A stretch of DNA of 64,000 nt, from positions 304,781 through 368,780 of the forward strand of contig KE159796.1 of NCBI GenBank assembly GCA_000403475.2, given 5' to 3'. The stretch is from Lachnospiraceae bacterium MD308. Its GTDB lineage: Bacteria > Bacillota > Clostridia > Lachnospirales > Lachnospiraceae. Shown piece by piece: positions 10,013 through 19,502 of the stretch (positions are counted from its first letter, which is position 1; the number at the start of each line of letters is the position of its first letter). The notes under the pieces were generated by a model. It worked only from the letters and a program-made list of their open reading frames with translations. It had not been told where the DNA came from and made no database searches. The translations under genes were made by a program, and so were the position numbers.

Positions 10013-11404
10013 ATGTATGAGCTTACCATGAATTTAAGGGCGGAATCTAAGATTCCGCTCTATGAGCAGATATATGCTTTTATAAAAGAGGATATACAGA
10101 GCGGAAGAATCGTGTGCGGAGAAAAACTGCCGTCCACGCGGGCATTGGCGAAGCATCTGGAAGTAAGCCGAAGCACCGCAGCGCTTGCCTATGAGCAGCT
10201 TTTGTCGGAAGGGTTTATCGAATCAGAGCCATGCAGAGGTTTTTTTGTGGCGCAGATGGAGGAGCTATATCATTTCAGACCTATGCAGGCAAGGGAAGAA
10301 GAGAAGATTGTATGTGAAAAGTACAAGTATGACTTTACGCCCAACGGTGTAGATTTAAACAGCTTCCCCTACAATGCGTGGCGGAAGATTTCTAAGGATA
10401 TTTTGATGGATGACAGGACAGAGCTTTTTCGCTCCGGGGACTCTCAGGGAGAATACGGGTTTCGGAGCACTGTCTGCAATTATCTATATCAGGCCAGAGG
10501 GGTGAACTGTACGTCCGGGCAGATTATTATCGGTGCCGGGATTGATTATTTATTTATGCTTCTTTCTATGATTCTTGGGAGGAACCATAAAATAGCTTTT
10601 GAAGATCCCACCTATAAGCAGGCGTACCGTCTGGCACAAAGTCTCTCTTATGAGACAGTTCCGGTATCTATGGATAAAAGCGGCATGGAGGTTGAGAAGC
10701 TTTCCGGGACAGATGCGGATATCGCTTACGTGACCCCTTCCCATCAGTATCCCACCGGAATTGTCATGCCTATGAAGCGGCGGCTTGAGTTGCTTAAGTG
10801 GGCGTCGGAAAAAGAGGGGCGTTATATTGTTGAAGATGATTATGACAGTGAGTTCCGCTATAAAGGAAAGCCGATTCCCTCCCTTCAGGGTTATGACAGG
10901 AAGGAAAAGGTTATTTATCTCGGGACATTTTCTAAGTCTATAGCGCCTGCCATCCGGTTAAGTTACATGGTTCTTCCAAAACCCCTGCTTGGCATCTATA
11001 AGGATAAGTACCGATTTGTCAATTCTACGGTATCCAAGGTAGATCAGATGATCGTTCAGAGATTTTTAGAGGAAGGATATTATGAGCGGCATCTCAATAA
11101 GATGCGTGCTTTATATAAGAGCCGCCATGATGCTCTGATCGATGCTTTGCGCCCTCTTTTAGGTGTCTGTCATATCTCCGGGGAGCATGCGGGGGTGCAC
11201 CTTCTTCTGACTTTTGAAAACGGAAAGACAGAAGAGGAGCTTATCTTGCGGGCAGAGGAGAGAGGGATCAAGGTATACGGATTGTCGGATTACCGGATCT
11301 GTAAAGATGCAGCGGCCCGGCCAACAGTGCTTTTGGGATATGCCAATCTCTTGGAAGAACAGATAAAAGACGCAGTGAGTATTCTGGCAGAGTGCTGGAT
11401 ATAA
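10013..11404 (+). CDS. MocR/PdxR-type transcriptional regulator (GntR DNA-binding domain fused to class I aminotransferase fold)
   Basis: The 463-residue chimera has an N-terminal winged helix (IPLYEQIYAFIKEDIQSG, then LPSTRALAKHLEVSRSTAALAYEQL) joined by a linker to a fold-type I PLP domain. The PLP lysine lies in YLGTFSKSIAPAIRLSY and the substrate-site Asp-Tyr in VEDDYDSEFRYKG. Members regulate vitamin B6 or amino-acid genes; the target here is unknown because no divergent partner gene is next to it. An upstream TTG at 9986 is possible, but the ATG at 10013 has the better ttggaga site. It follows glnS by 30 nt. Confidence 0.9.
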   Translation: MYELTMNLRAESKIPLYEQIYAFIKEDIQSGRIVCGEKLPSTRALAKHLEVSRSTAALAYEQLLSEGFIESEPCRGFFVAQMEELYHFRPMQAREEEKIVCEKYKYDFTPNGVDLNSFPYNAWRKISKDILMDDRTELFRSGDSQGEYGFRSTVCNYLYQARGVNCTSGQIIIGAGIDYLFMLLSMILGRNHKIAFEDPTYKQAYRLAQSLSYETVPVSMDKSGMEVEKLSGTDADIAYVTPSHQYPTGIVMPMKRRLELLKWASEKEGRYIVEDDYDSEFRYKGKPIPSLQGYDRKEKVIYLGTFSKSIAPAIRLSYMVLPKPLLGIYKDKYRFVNSTVSKVDQMIVQRFLEEGYYERHLNKMRALYKSRHDALIDALRPLLGVCHISGEHAGVHLLLTFENGKTEEELILRAEERGIKVYGLSDYRICKDAAARPTVLLGYANLLEEQIKDAVSILAECWI

Positions 11405-11409
11405 TATAA

Positions 11410-11455
11410 CAGCAGGAAACTGTTTTAGCTTTAATAACGGTTTCCTGCTGTTTTT
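11410..11455 (+). terminator. Terminator between the MocR gene and the convergent acidic protein gene
   Basis: An 11-bp perfect stem (CAGCAGGAAAC/GTTTCCTGCTG) is followed by five T. It can also serve the minus-strand gene ending at 11472, though the A-tract on that side is weaker. Confidence 0.85.
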
Positions 11456-11471
11456 CTGAAAAGCTTTTAAA

Positions 11472-11939
11472 TTATTTTTCCGTGATATTTTCAACGGCTT
11501 CTTTTGCTGCCCCGGCGGCATTCTCCGCTTTCCCTTTCAGCGCTTTCAGGGTCTTTTTTGTCTTCTCTTCTACAGCCTCAGCAATGTCCCCTGCTTTGTC
11601 TGCGGCAGCGTCAGCAACATCCTCCGCCTTCTCCTCAACGGCTTTGGCAGCTTTTTCTACCTGTTCAGCCGCAGTATTGGCGGCTTCTTCAACTTTCTCT
11701 TCCGCCTCCTTAACTGTTTCTTTTGCAGTTTCAACAGCTTGTGCTCCTGTGTTGAGGGATACGTATTCACGGTCGGAGACAGACTTCAGATCATTATCCA
11801 GATCGAAGTCTTCATCGTCGAAATCATCATCAAAATCCTCGTCATCCGCATCACTTTTTTTCTTGAAAAGGTATACTGCACCTGCTACAACACCGGCAAT
11901 AGAAGCCAGTCCCAATAATTGTTTGATTATTTTTTTCAT
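11472..11939 (-). CDS. Membrane-anchored acidic, alanine-rich YtxH/LEA-like protein
   Basis: The 155-residue protein starts with one membrane segment (IIKQLLGLASIAGVVAGAVYLF), followed by a run of aspartates (DADDEDFDDDFDDEDFDLD) and then about 100 residues of Ala/Glu/Lys-rich amphipathic helix with an 11-residue-type periodicity, as in LEA or apolipoprotein-like proteins. No enzyme motif is present. Such proteins are often stress-related, but no function is claimed. The start has a good aggaga site (minus strand). Confidence 0.7.
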   Translation of the reverse strand: MKKIIKQLLGLASIAGVVAGAVYLFKKKSDADDEDFDDDFDDEDFDLDNDLKSVSDREYVSLNTGAQAVETAKETVKEAEEKVEEAANTAAEQVEKAAKAVEEKAEDVADAAADKAGDIAEAVEEKTKKTLKALKGKAENAAGAAKEAVENITEK

Positions 11940-12089
11940 ATTATAAATCTCCTTTCGCTCGTTTACAGCTTAATAGTGTTATTGTAATACTTTTTTGCAA
12001 AAAAATAAAGGGGAAGGTGATATTTTTAAAAAATTATGTTAAACTGATGGTGCTGTTCCTATATGATCAAGTGAAAAAGGGGGAATCGG

Positions 12090-13652
12090 ATGAGCAGAAG
12101 AGAAGCGCGGGGAGGTGCGAAACGGGGACTGTTCCGTATCATATTTAGCCGTACCGGGATATTTCTCATACTGGTGCTGATACAATTCAGTGTATTTGTT
12201 GCTACTACTTTCCATTTGCGGGAATATACATTTTACATATATGGTGTGTTCACTATCTTGCGGGTGGTGGTTATTATTTATATTATTAACCGAAAGGGAA
12301 ATCCGGCATTCAAGATTACGTGGATTTTGTGCGTACTTACTTTCCCGATTGTAGGGACGATGTTCTATGTCTATGTGGAGATGCAGGTGGGGACGTCTTT
12401 TTTGCAGCAGCGCCTCACGGAGATGAAGCTGGAGACTGTGCCTTATATGCAGCAGGATCAGGATGTGGTAGACGCTATGTGGGCGAGCAAATCGGCCAAT
12501 GCGCATCTTTCTTATTTCTTGTCTAAGCGGTTGGGATTTCCTACGTACCGGAATACGTCGGTGAAATATTTTCCATTGGGAGAATATAAGTTTAAATATA
12601 TGATACACGAGCTGAAAAAGGCGAAAAAGTTTATTTTCATGGAATATTTTATTGTAGATGAAGGGTATATGTGGGATACGCTTTTGGAGATATTAAAGCA
12701 GAAGGCTGAGGAAGGCGTAGAAGTGAGATTTATGTATGACGGTATGTGCGCAATCAGTCTTCTTCCTTACGGGTATCCGGAGCAGCTTAAGAAATATGGC
12801 ATTCAATGCAAGATGGCTAATGCAGTGAAGCCGTTTTTATCTACCACTCAGAACAATCGAGATCATCGAAAGATTTGTGTCATAGACGGAAAGACAGCAT
12901 TTACCGGAGGAGTGAACTTAGCGGATGAATATATCAATAAAAAGGTTCGCTTTGGACACTGGAAGGATACAGCGGTCATGCTTAAGGGAGATGCGGTACA
13001 GAGCTTTACTATGATGTTTCTTGAAATGTGGAACGTGACCGAGAGAAAGCCGGAGAATTATAAACGGTATCTGACGCCGAAGAGAAAGGAGCTTAAGCGG
13101 GAGTACGGGTATGTGATTCCATACGCAGACAGTCCTTTTGACAATGAAAATGTGGGTGAAGAGGTCTATTTTCACATATTAAACCATGCAAAAAAATATG
13201 TGCATATTATGACACCCTACCTGATACTGGATAATGAGATGATTACAACGCTTACAAGAGTTGCCAAAAGCGGGATTGATGTAGTGATTATTATGCCTCA
13301 TATTCCGGATAAATGGTATGCGTTTGTGGTGGCGCAGACGTATTATCAGGAGCTGATTGAAAGCGGTGTGCAGATTTATGAATATACACCGGGCTTCGTA
13401 CATGCAAAGGTGTTTGTCAGTGACGATGATACGGCGACGGTGGGTACGATTAACTTAGATTACCGCAGCCTTTATCTCCATTTTGAATGCGGGGTTTTTA
13501 TCTACAATAATTCTGAGATTGACAGGATTGAGCGGGATTTTCAGCAGACGTTGAAGCACTGTCATAAGGTAACGCTTATGGAGGTGAAGAAACGGACGAT
13601 GCTCACGAAGCTCGTCGGACAGGTATTGCGCCTTGTGGCGCCATTAATGTAA
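12090..13652 (+). CDS. cls: Cardiolipin synthase (phospholipase D family)
   Basis: Condenses two phosphatidylglycerol molecules into cardiolipin at the membrane. The 520-residue protein has two N-terminal membrane segments and two HKD motifs: HRKICVIDGKTAFTGGVN in the first half and HAKVFVSDDDTATVGTIN in the second. Length is typical of Cls. It is followed by purA about 100 nt on, without an obvious shared transcript signal. The ATG at 12090 follows aaaggggga. Confidence 0.93.
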   Translation: MSRREARGGAKRGLFRIIFSRTGIFLILVLIQFSVFVATTFHLREYTFYIYGVFTILRVVVIIYIINRKGNPAFKITWILCVLTFPIVGTMFYVYVEMQVGTSFLQQRLTEMKLETVPYMQQDQDVVDAMWASKSANAHLSYFLSKRLGFPTYRNTSVKYFPLGEYKFKYMIHELKKAKKFIFMEYFIVDEGYMWDTLLEILKQKAEEGVEVRFMYDGMCAISLLPYGYPEQLKKYGIQCKMANAVKPFLSTTQNNRDHRKICVIDGKTAFTGGVNLADEYINKKVRFGHWKDTAVMLKGDAVQSFTMMFLEMWNVTERKPENYKRYLTPKRKELKREYGYVIPYADSPFDNENVGEEVYFHILNHAKKYVHIMTPYLILDNEMITTLTRVAKSGIDVVIIMPHIPDKWYAFVVAQTYYQELIESGVQIYEYTPGFVHAKVFVSDDDTATVGTINLDYRSLYLHFECGVFIYNNSEIDRIERDFQQTLKHCHKVTLMEVKKRTMLTKLVGQVLRLVAPLM

Positions 13653-13755
13653 AACAGTTTACAGATATAGGAAAATATAGTATAATGCATAGGGCGGTTT
13701 AAAAGGAACTGCTAAATTGAAGGTCAATAAGGTTGACAACATAGGAGGAATTCAT

Positions 13756-15036
13756 ATGGTAAGAGCAGTAGTCGGTGCGAACTGGGGCGATGAAGGCAAA
13801 GGCAAGATTACAGATATGCTTGCAAGAGAAGCTGATATTATCGTGCGTTTTCAGGGCGGTGCGAATGCAGGGCATACGATTATCAATAATTATGGCAAAT
13901 TCGCATTGCATACCCTGCCGTCAGGAGTATTCTACGACCACACAACCAGTATTATCGGGAACGGTGTTGCGTTGGATATTCCGGTATTATTTAAAGAAGT
14001 ACAGTCCATTGTAGACAGAGATGTGCCGATGCCAAAGATTCTTGTATCTGACCGGGCACAGATGGTCATGTCCTACCACAAAAACTTTGATGCGTACGAG
14101 GAGGAGAGACTGGGCGGGAAATCCTTCGGTTCCACCAAGTCGGGAATTGCTCCGTTCTATTCAGATAAATATGCGAAAGTCGGGTTTCAGGTCAGTGAAC
14201 TGTTTGACGATGAGCTACTCAAAGAGAAGGTTGTTCGGGTGGCGGAGCAGAAGAACGTCCTTTTAGAGCACCTTTATCATAAGCCGTTGATTCATCCGGA
14301 TGATTTGTATAGTGAGCTTCAGGAATATAAAAAGATGGTTGAGCCATTTGTATGTGATACTTCGCTGTTCCTTTATGAAGCAATAAAAGACGGAAAGAAT
14401 ATCTTGTTAGAGGGACAGCTAGGCTCTCTTAAGGACCCTGACCATGGAATCTATCCAATGGTTACATCGTCTTCCACGCTGGCAGGTTACGGTGCAATCG
14501 GAGCCGGGATACCGCCTTATGAGATTCAGAAGATTATTACCGTGTGCAAGGCATATTCGAGTGCGGTGGGAGCCGGCGCATTTGTCAGTGAGATATTCGG
14601 AGAAGAAGCAGACGAGCTGAGGCGCCGCGGAGGAGACGGCGGTGAGTTCGGCGCGACGACCGGCCGTCCAAGACGTATGGGATGGTTTGACTGCGTGGCT
14701 TCTAAGTACGGATGCCGGCTGCAGGGAACTACGGACGTGGCATTTACAGTGCTGGATGTATTGGGGTATTTGGATGAGATTCCGGTTTGTACCGGGTATG
14801 AGATTGACGGGAAAGTGACGACAGAATTTCCGCCGACACATCTGTTAGAGAAAGCGAAACCAGTGCTTGTAAAGCTTCCGGGATGGAAGAGTGATATCAG
14901 CGGTATTAAGGAATACGAAAAGCTTCCGGAGAATTGCCGCAAGTATATTGAGTTTATAGAGGAGCAGATCGGTTATTCGATCACTATGGTTTCTAACGGG
15001 CCGGGAAGAGAGGATATCATTTACAGAGAAAGGTAA
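13756..15036 (+). CDS. purA: Adenylosuccinate synthetase
   Basis: Joins IMP and aspartate with GTP in AMP synthesis. The 426-residue protein has the N-terminal GANWGDEGKGKITD loop, the catalytic His in GGANAGHTI, the GEFGATTGRPRRMGWFD segment and the GTP-binding SNGPGR near the C-terminus. The ATG after ataggaggaattcat is chosen over an in-frame upstream start at 13717. Confidence 0.97.
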   Translation: MVRAVVGANWGDEGKGKITDMLAREADIIVRFQGGANAGHTIINNYGKFALHTLPSGVFYDHTTSIIGNGVALDIPVLFKEVQSIVDRDVPMPKILVSDRAQMVMSYHKNFDAYEEERLGGKSFGSTKSGIAPFYSDKYAKVGFQVSELFDDELLKEKVVRVAEQKNVLLEHLYHKPLIHPDDLYSELQEYKKMVEPFVCDTSLFLYEAIKDGKNILLEGQLGSLKDPDHGIYPMVTSSSTLAGYGAIGAGIPPYEIQKIITVCKAYSSAVGAGAFVSEIFGEEADELRRRGGDGGEFGATTGRPRRMGWFDCVASKYGCRLQGTTDVAFTVLDVLGYLDEIPVCTGYEIDGKVTTEFPPTHLLEKAKPVLVKLPGWKSDISGIKEYEKLPENCRKYIEFIEEQIGYSITMVSNGPGREDIIYRER

Positions 15037-15196
15037 GTGTTATTTAAGAATTTCTTTAGTTGGTTTTCAGAATTGCGACATATTATATCCACAATTGTGA
15101 TTTATACTGTGAGCATATCAGAAAAGAGTCATAGATTTCAGTTATGGTTCATATACTGATAGAAGCGGAGTATAGAGAATGAATGGAGGTATATGT

Positions 15197-15355
15197 ATGT
15201 GGCAAAAAAGTGAGAATGAAAATCAGGAGAACCTTTCGATAGAAGAATACCTTGTAAGGAGAAAAAATATCAGCGAAGAACGTAAGAACAGCGATAAGCA
15301 TGGACTTACGTTACCGGAAAGCAGAAAGTGGATTTTCGCGGGATTGTATATGTGA
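15197..15355 (+). CDS. Small hypothetical protein (52 aa)
   Basis: A short frame with a good ribosome site (ggaggt, 15185-15190) encodes a very polar protein with MWQKSENENQENLSIEEYLV and a hydrophobic C-terminal WIFAGLYM. It fills the gap between purA and a terminator. No family is recognised. Its support is the ribosome site and the downstream hairpin. Confidence 0.5.
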   Translation: MWQKSENENQENLSIEEYLVRRKNISEERKNSDKHGLTLPESRKWIFAGLYM

Positions 15356-15381
15356 ATACATAAGAAATGAATACTTTGAGG

Positions 15382-15412
15382 GCAGGCTCTTATAATGTGA
15401 GCCTGCTCTTTT
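15382..15412 (+). terminator. Terminator hairpin
   Basis: An 8-bp stem GCAGGCTC/GAGCCTGC with a TTATAATGT loop is followed by TCTTTT. It ends the small ORF on the + strand and abuts the minus-strand gene. Confidence 0.8.
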
Positions 15413-15635
15413 ACAGGTCTTTCTCATTGGAGTCAGTATCGTCTTTTTTTAGAATCCGGTATACCAGCATATATGCATATAAAAAGACGGGAACGATGAC
15501 TGTGCAGGCAATGGACGCCTTTAAAAGTGTACGTGCGTGTTCGGAACCAATCAGTGCAAATACAAGGGTAGCGGCGTACATTGCAAAGAGAAGAAGGGCT
15601 CCTGTGAGCGCGAAGATTTGTTTTAATTTTTTCAT
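15411..15635 (-). CDS. Small membrane protein (74 aa)
   Basis: Two membrane segments are clear (IFALTGALLLFAMYAATLVFAL and ACTVIVPVFLYAYMLVYRIL), with a charged C-terminus DDTDSNEKDL. The start follows aaaggatg on the minus strand. Two in-frame upstream codons (Met-Ile-Leu-Met) are possible starts. Function unknown. Confidence 0.65.
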   Translation of the reverse strand: MKKLKQIFALTGALLLFAMYAATLVFALIGSEHARTLLKASIACTVIVPVFLYAYMLVYRILKKDDTDSNEKDL

Positions 15636-15739
15636 AAGAATCATCCTTTACATCTAAGTTGGATTTTAGTATACTATTGGGGTACATTATATAAGAAAAA
15701 TAATAAAAAAGCAAATATATTACAAAGGAGTATAGGAAG

Positions 15740-16246
15740 ATGAGCCGTACATTATTAGAACAGTGGAGAGATATCGCATATGATGAAAATGCTGACAGAG
15801 GAAGACTTCAAAGATTCTGGGGCAGCTATTTCCAGATTGAGAAAGAAATCTATGAACAGCTTCTTGAGAACCCGGCGGAGGAAGTTAAAGGAACCGTAAA
15901 AGAACTTGCCGAAAAATATGGGCAGGAAGTGATGACAATGGTGGGCTTCCTTGATGGTATCAACGAAAGTCTTAAAGAGGAAAATCCTATTGAGACAATG
16001 GATGAGGATACACAGGTAAGCCTTGCGTTTGATACGGAAAAGCTTTATAAGAATATGGTGGCTGCAAAAGCAGATTGGCTGTATGAGCTTCCCCAGTGGA
16101 AGAAGATTTATTCTGAGGAGGAGCTTAAGCGGCTGTATAAGGAACAGAAGGAGTCTACGACAATCCGCAAGGAAAAGAAGGTAGGGCGCAATGATCCGTG
16201 TCCGTGCGGCTCCGGTAAAAAGTATAAAAAATGCTGCGGAAAGTAA
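15740..16246 (+). CDS. SEC-C metal-binding motif protein
   Basis: The 168-residue protein is mostly helical and acidic and ends with a SEC-C zinc motif ([19 protein letters not shown]), the same module found at the end of SecA, where it binds zinc and ligands such as SecB or ribosomes. The N-terminal body is not recognised. It has its own ribosome site (aaaggag) and is followed by the T-box leader. Confidence 0.85.
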
Positions 16247-16299
16247 CCGGGAAAAATCTATTTGTTGACAAAGTGAGATTTGGTGTTATAATGGTTAAG

Positions 16300-16546
16300 A
16301 AATGAAAAGCGTTGAAGAGAAGAGTAGATTGGGAAAGAAATAGCAGAGAGAAAGGTCGTAAGTGCTGAGAGCCTTTTATTTTGGAACCTTTTGAAGACCA
16401 CCTCTGAGCGGCTGTAAAACAGCACGGTGACTCCGTTATCGTCAGAATGAGTGGTTCCGGTACATGTGACCGGTTCAAGCAGGGTGGAACCGCGAGATAA
16501 GATAACTCGTCCCTTACAGTTGATTGTGCTGTAAGGGATTCTTTTG
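16300..16546 (+). promoter_or_regulatory. T-box leader (threonine-type by context)
   Basis: The conserved T-box AGGGTGGAACCGCG lies at 16481-16494 and is followed by a terminator stem CCCTTACAG/CTGTAAGGG (16511-16537) with a T-rich tail. Uncharged tRNA would bind the leader and prevent termination. The downstream thrS makes threonine the expected specificity; the specifier codon in stem I could not be fixed by eye. The 5' limit is approximate. Confidence 0.9.
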
Positions 16547-16597
16547 TTTTGGGAGAATTAAGTACTTTTGAAGGATAAGGCATTGGAGGTGATGAAG

Positions 16598-17023
16598 ATG
16601 TACAGGCGTAAAGTGTTTTACTATGAGACAGATCAAATGGGAATCGTCCATCATTCTAATTATATCCGTTGGTTTGAAGAGGCGAGGATTGATTATATGG
16701 AGCAATTGGGGCTGGGGTATGACAAGATGGAGGAACAGGGAATCATAAGCCCGGTGCTTTCCGTGGAAGCCAGCTATCTGCGGATGTTGCATTTTGGAGA
16801 CTCGGTGAAAATTGAGGCGTGGGTGAAGGAATATAACGGCATCAAGCTTACGGTCGGCTATGAGATTGTGAGTGAGCGGACGGATAAGGTACATTGCAGA
16901 GGTGTTTCCAGGCATTGTTTTTTAGAACGAACCGGAAGGCCTCTGGCGTTAAAACAATCATGCCCGGAGTTTCACGGATTGTTCATGAAGGCGTTAGAGG
17001 CTCATAAAAAAGCAAAAAAATAA
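16598..17023 (+). CDS. Acyl-CoA thioesterase, YbgC/4HBT (hotdog) family
   Basis: The 141-residue hotdog-fold protein has the family motif YETDQMGIVHHSNYIRWFEEAR at residues ~8-30, where the Asp is catalytic in 4-hydroxybenzoyl-CoA thioesterase relatives. Substrate unknown. The ATG at 16598 is 7 nt from ggaggt; the earlier ATG at 16592 is too close. It lies between the T-box and thrS and so should be induced by threonine starvation. Confidence 0.88.
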   Translation: MYRRKVFYYETDQMGIVHHSNYIRWFEEARIDYMEQLGLGYDKMEEQGIISPVLSVEASYLRMLHFGDSVKIEAWVKEYNGIKLTVGYEIVSERTDKVHCRGVSRHCFLERTGRPLALKQSCPEFHGLFMKALEAHKKAKK

Positions 17024-17062
17024 AGAAAATATGAATAAAGATAAAAGAAAAGGAGACAAGCT

Positions 17063-18988
17063 ATGAAAATTACATTGAAAGGCGGAACGGTAAAAGAATA
17101 CGAAGGAAGTATGTCCGTACTTGATATTGCCAAAGATATCAGTGAGGGACTGGCAAGAGCGGCAACTTCAGCGAAGGTAAATGGAGAGACAGTTGATCTG
17201 CGTACAGAGCTTTCTGAGGACTGCGAGCTGGAAATCCTGACATTTGACTCAGAGGATGGAAAAGGCGCTTTCAACCATACTGCGTCCCACATAATGGCAC
17301 AGGCGATTAAACGTCTGTATCCGGAGACAAAGCTTGCGATCGGACCTTCGATTGCGAATGGCTTTTACTATGATTTAGACCGGGAGACTCCGTTTACAAC
17401 AGAGGATTTGGAGAAGATTGAGGCAGAGATGAAAAAGATTGTAAAGGAAAACCTGCCTCTGGAACGGTTTACGAAGTCGAGGGAGGAGGCAATCTGTTAT
17501 TTTAAGGAGAAGGATGAACCTTACAAGGCAGAATTGATTGAAGATTTGCCGGAGGGTGAGGAAATCAGCTTTTATAGTCAGGGTGAATTTACAGACCTGT
17601 GCGCAGGCCCGCACCTTATGTCCACGAAAGCAGTGAAGGCATTCAAATTGACAAGCCTTGCCGGAGCATACTGGAGGGGCAATGAAAAGAATAAGATGCT
17701 GACAAGAATCTACGGTGTGGCTTACCCGAAAAAGGCAGAACTTGATGAATATCTGCATATGATGGAGGAAGCAAGAAAGCGTGACCACAGAAAGCTTGGA
17801 AGAGAACTGGGCTTGTTTATGATGTGTGAGGAAGGCCCGGGCTTCCCGTTCTTTCTTCCGAAAGGAATGGTGCTTAAAAATACACTGCTCGACTACTGGA
17901 GAGATCTGCATAAGAAAAAAGGGTATGTGGAGATTGCCACACCGATTATCTTAAGCAGGCATCTGTGGGAGAATTCCGGACACTGGGATCACTACAAAGA
18001 TAATATGTATACAACAGTTATCGATGAGGAAGATTATGCGGTAAAACCGATGAACTGTCCCGGAGGAATGCTTGTATACAAATCAGAGCCGCGTTCTTAT
18101 AAAGATCTTCCGCTTCGCGCCGGCGAGTTAGGTCTTGTTCACCGTCATGAGAAATCCGGACAGCTTCACGGATTGATGCGTGTGCGTTGCTTTACACAGG
18201 ATGATGCCCATATCTTTATGACACCGGAGCAGATTCGGGATGAGATTAAAGGTGTGGCAGGCTTGATTGATGAGGTGTATAGCTTGTTTGGGTTCAAGTA
18301 CCATGTGGAACTTTCCACACGTCCGGAGGACAGCATGGGAAGTGACGAGGACTGGGAGATGGCGACAGAGGGGCTTAGAGGTGCGCTTGATGACCTTGGG
18401 CTTAACTATGTAGTGAATGAAGGAGACGGCGCGTTTTACGGTCCGAAGATTGACTTCCATCTGGAGGATTCCATTGGAAGAACATGGCAGTGCGGAACGA
18501 TTCAGCTTGATATGCAGATGCCGCAGCGTTTTGATCTTGAATATACAGGCGCAGACGGGGAGAAGCACCGCCCGATCATGATTCATCGTGTGGCTTTCGG
18601 TTCGATTGAGCGGTTTATCGGAATCCTTATTGAGCATTTTGCCGGGGCATTCCCGACATGGCTGGCTCCGGTTCAGGTAAAGGTGCTTCCGATTTCCGAC
18701 AAATATATGGATTATGCGCAGAAAGTATTCCGTACTCTGGAGGAAGAAGGAGTACGTGCAGAGATAGATACAAGAGCAGAAAAGATCGGCTATAAGATTC
18801 GCGAGGCCCAGATGAATAAGATTCCTTATATGCTTGTTGTAGGAGCAAAGGAAGAGGAAGAAGAGAAAGTTGCAGTGAGGAGCCGCTTTGCAGGAGATGA
18901 AGGGCAGAAGGAGCTTAGAGTATTTATTGATTCTGTAAAAGATGAGATTGCATCGAGAGTAATCCGCGAGGTGACGAAAGAAGATTAG
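17063..18988 (+). CDS. thrS: Threonyl-tRNA synthetase
   Basis: Class II synthetase, 641 residues. Order: TGS domain (residues 1-60), the editing domain with HTASHIMAQAIKRLYP and FTDLCAGPHL, the catalytic core with motif 2 RCFTQDDAHIFM and the zinc residue in KPMNCPGG, motif 3 HRVAFGSIERFIGILIEH, and the C-terminal anticodon domain. Start after aaaaggagacaagct. Regulated by the T-box. Confidence 0.98.
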   Translation: MKITLKGGTVKEYEGSMSVLDIAKDISEGLARAATSAKVNGETVDLRTELSEDCELEILTFDSEDGKGAFNHTASHIMAQAIKRLYPETKLAIGPSIANGFYYDLDRETPFTTEDLEKIEAEMKKIVKENLPLERFTKSREEAICYFKEKDEPYKAELIEDLPEGEEISFYSQGEFTDLCAGPHLMSTKAVKAFKLTSLAGAYWRGNEKNKMLTRIYGVAYPKKAELDEYLHMMEEARKRDHRKLGRELGLFMMCEEGPGFPFFLPKGMVLKNTLLDYWRDLHKKKGYVEIATPIILSRHLWENSGHWDHYKDNMYTTVIDEEDYAVKPMNCPGGMLVYKSEPRSYKDLPLRAGELGLVHRHEKSGQLHGLMRVRCFTQDDAHIFMTPEQIRDEIKGVAGLIDEVYSLFGFKYHVELSTRPEDSMGSDEDWEMATEGLRGALDDLGLNYVVNEGDGAFYGPKIDFHLEDSIGRTWQCGTIQLDMQMPQRFDLEYTGADGEKHRPIMIHRVAFGSIERFIGILIEHFAGAFPTWLAPVQVKVLPISDKYMDYAQKVFRTLEEEGVRAEIDTRAEKIGYKIREAQMNKIPYMLVVGAKEEEEEKVAVRSRFAGDEGQKELRVFIDSVKDEIASRVIREVTKED

Positions 18989-19059
18989 GGATTTCTGATA
19001 TAAATTTTAAAATATAGGGCATAATAACCTCGATATTAGTATAAGAAGGAGGTAGATTT

Positions 19060-19386
19060 ATGCCAGAGTTAAGATGTACGGTACAGACATGTCTGCATAA
19101 CAAGGATTTTTATTGTGACCTTGACGGAATCCGTGTAGGAGGAAACCAGGCTAAGAGTTCGGAGGAGACTTGCTGCGATAGTTTTGAGGAGAGAAAAGGT
19201 GATACCTATAGCAATGTGACAGGCAATGCATCTCCTACAAGCAGTATTGACTGTAAGGCAACGGATTGCAAGTACAACGACAATTGCAGCTGCCATGCAG
19301 GGAAGATCAGCGTAGAAGGAAGCCAGGCCTGCCAGTGCGAACAGACAGAATGCGCAACATTTACCTGTGGATGCCACAAACAATAA
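19060..19386 (+). CDS. DUF1540 protein with two domains
   Basis: The 108-residue cysteine-rich protein contains two copies of a ~40-residue DUF1540 module, starting LRCTVQTCLHNKDFYC and IDCKATDCKYNDNCSC and each ending in Cys-x-x-x/Cys-Thr-F. The cysteines suggest metal binding. The function of the family is not known; it is common in clostridia. Strong aaggaggtag site. Confidence 0.85.
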   Translation: MPELRCTVQTCLHNKDFYCDLDGIRVGGNQAKSSEETCCDSFEERKGDTYSNVTGNASPTSSIDCKATDCKYNDNCSCHAGKISVEGSQACQCEQTECATFTCGCHKQ

Positions 19387-19404
19387 TTTTCATGTAGGAA
19401 GTAT

Positions 19405-19437
19405 AAAAGGAACGCCTGAAAAAAGGGGTTCCTTTTT
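19405..19437 (+). terminator. Terminator after the DUF1540 gene
   Basis: AAAAGGAAC pairs with GTTCCTTTTT across a ~15-nt loop, with the T-tract in the 3' arm. Confidence 0.65.
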
Positions 19438-19502
19438 GGTTGACGAAGAAAGTTTCCGATAGTATAATTACTATTAATTGTTTTAAGGAAGAGGAACCGG
19501 TG

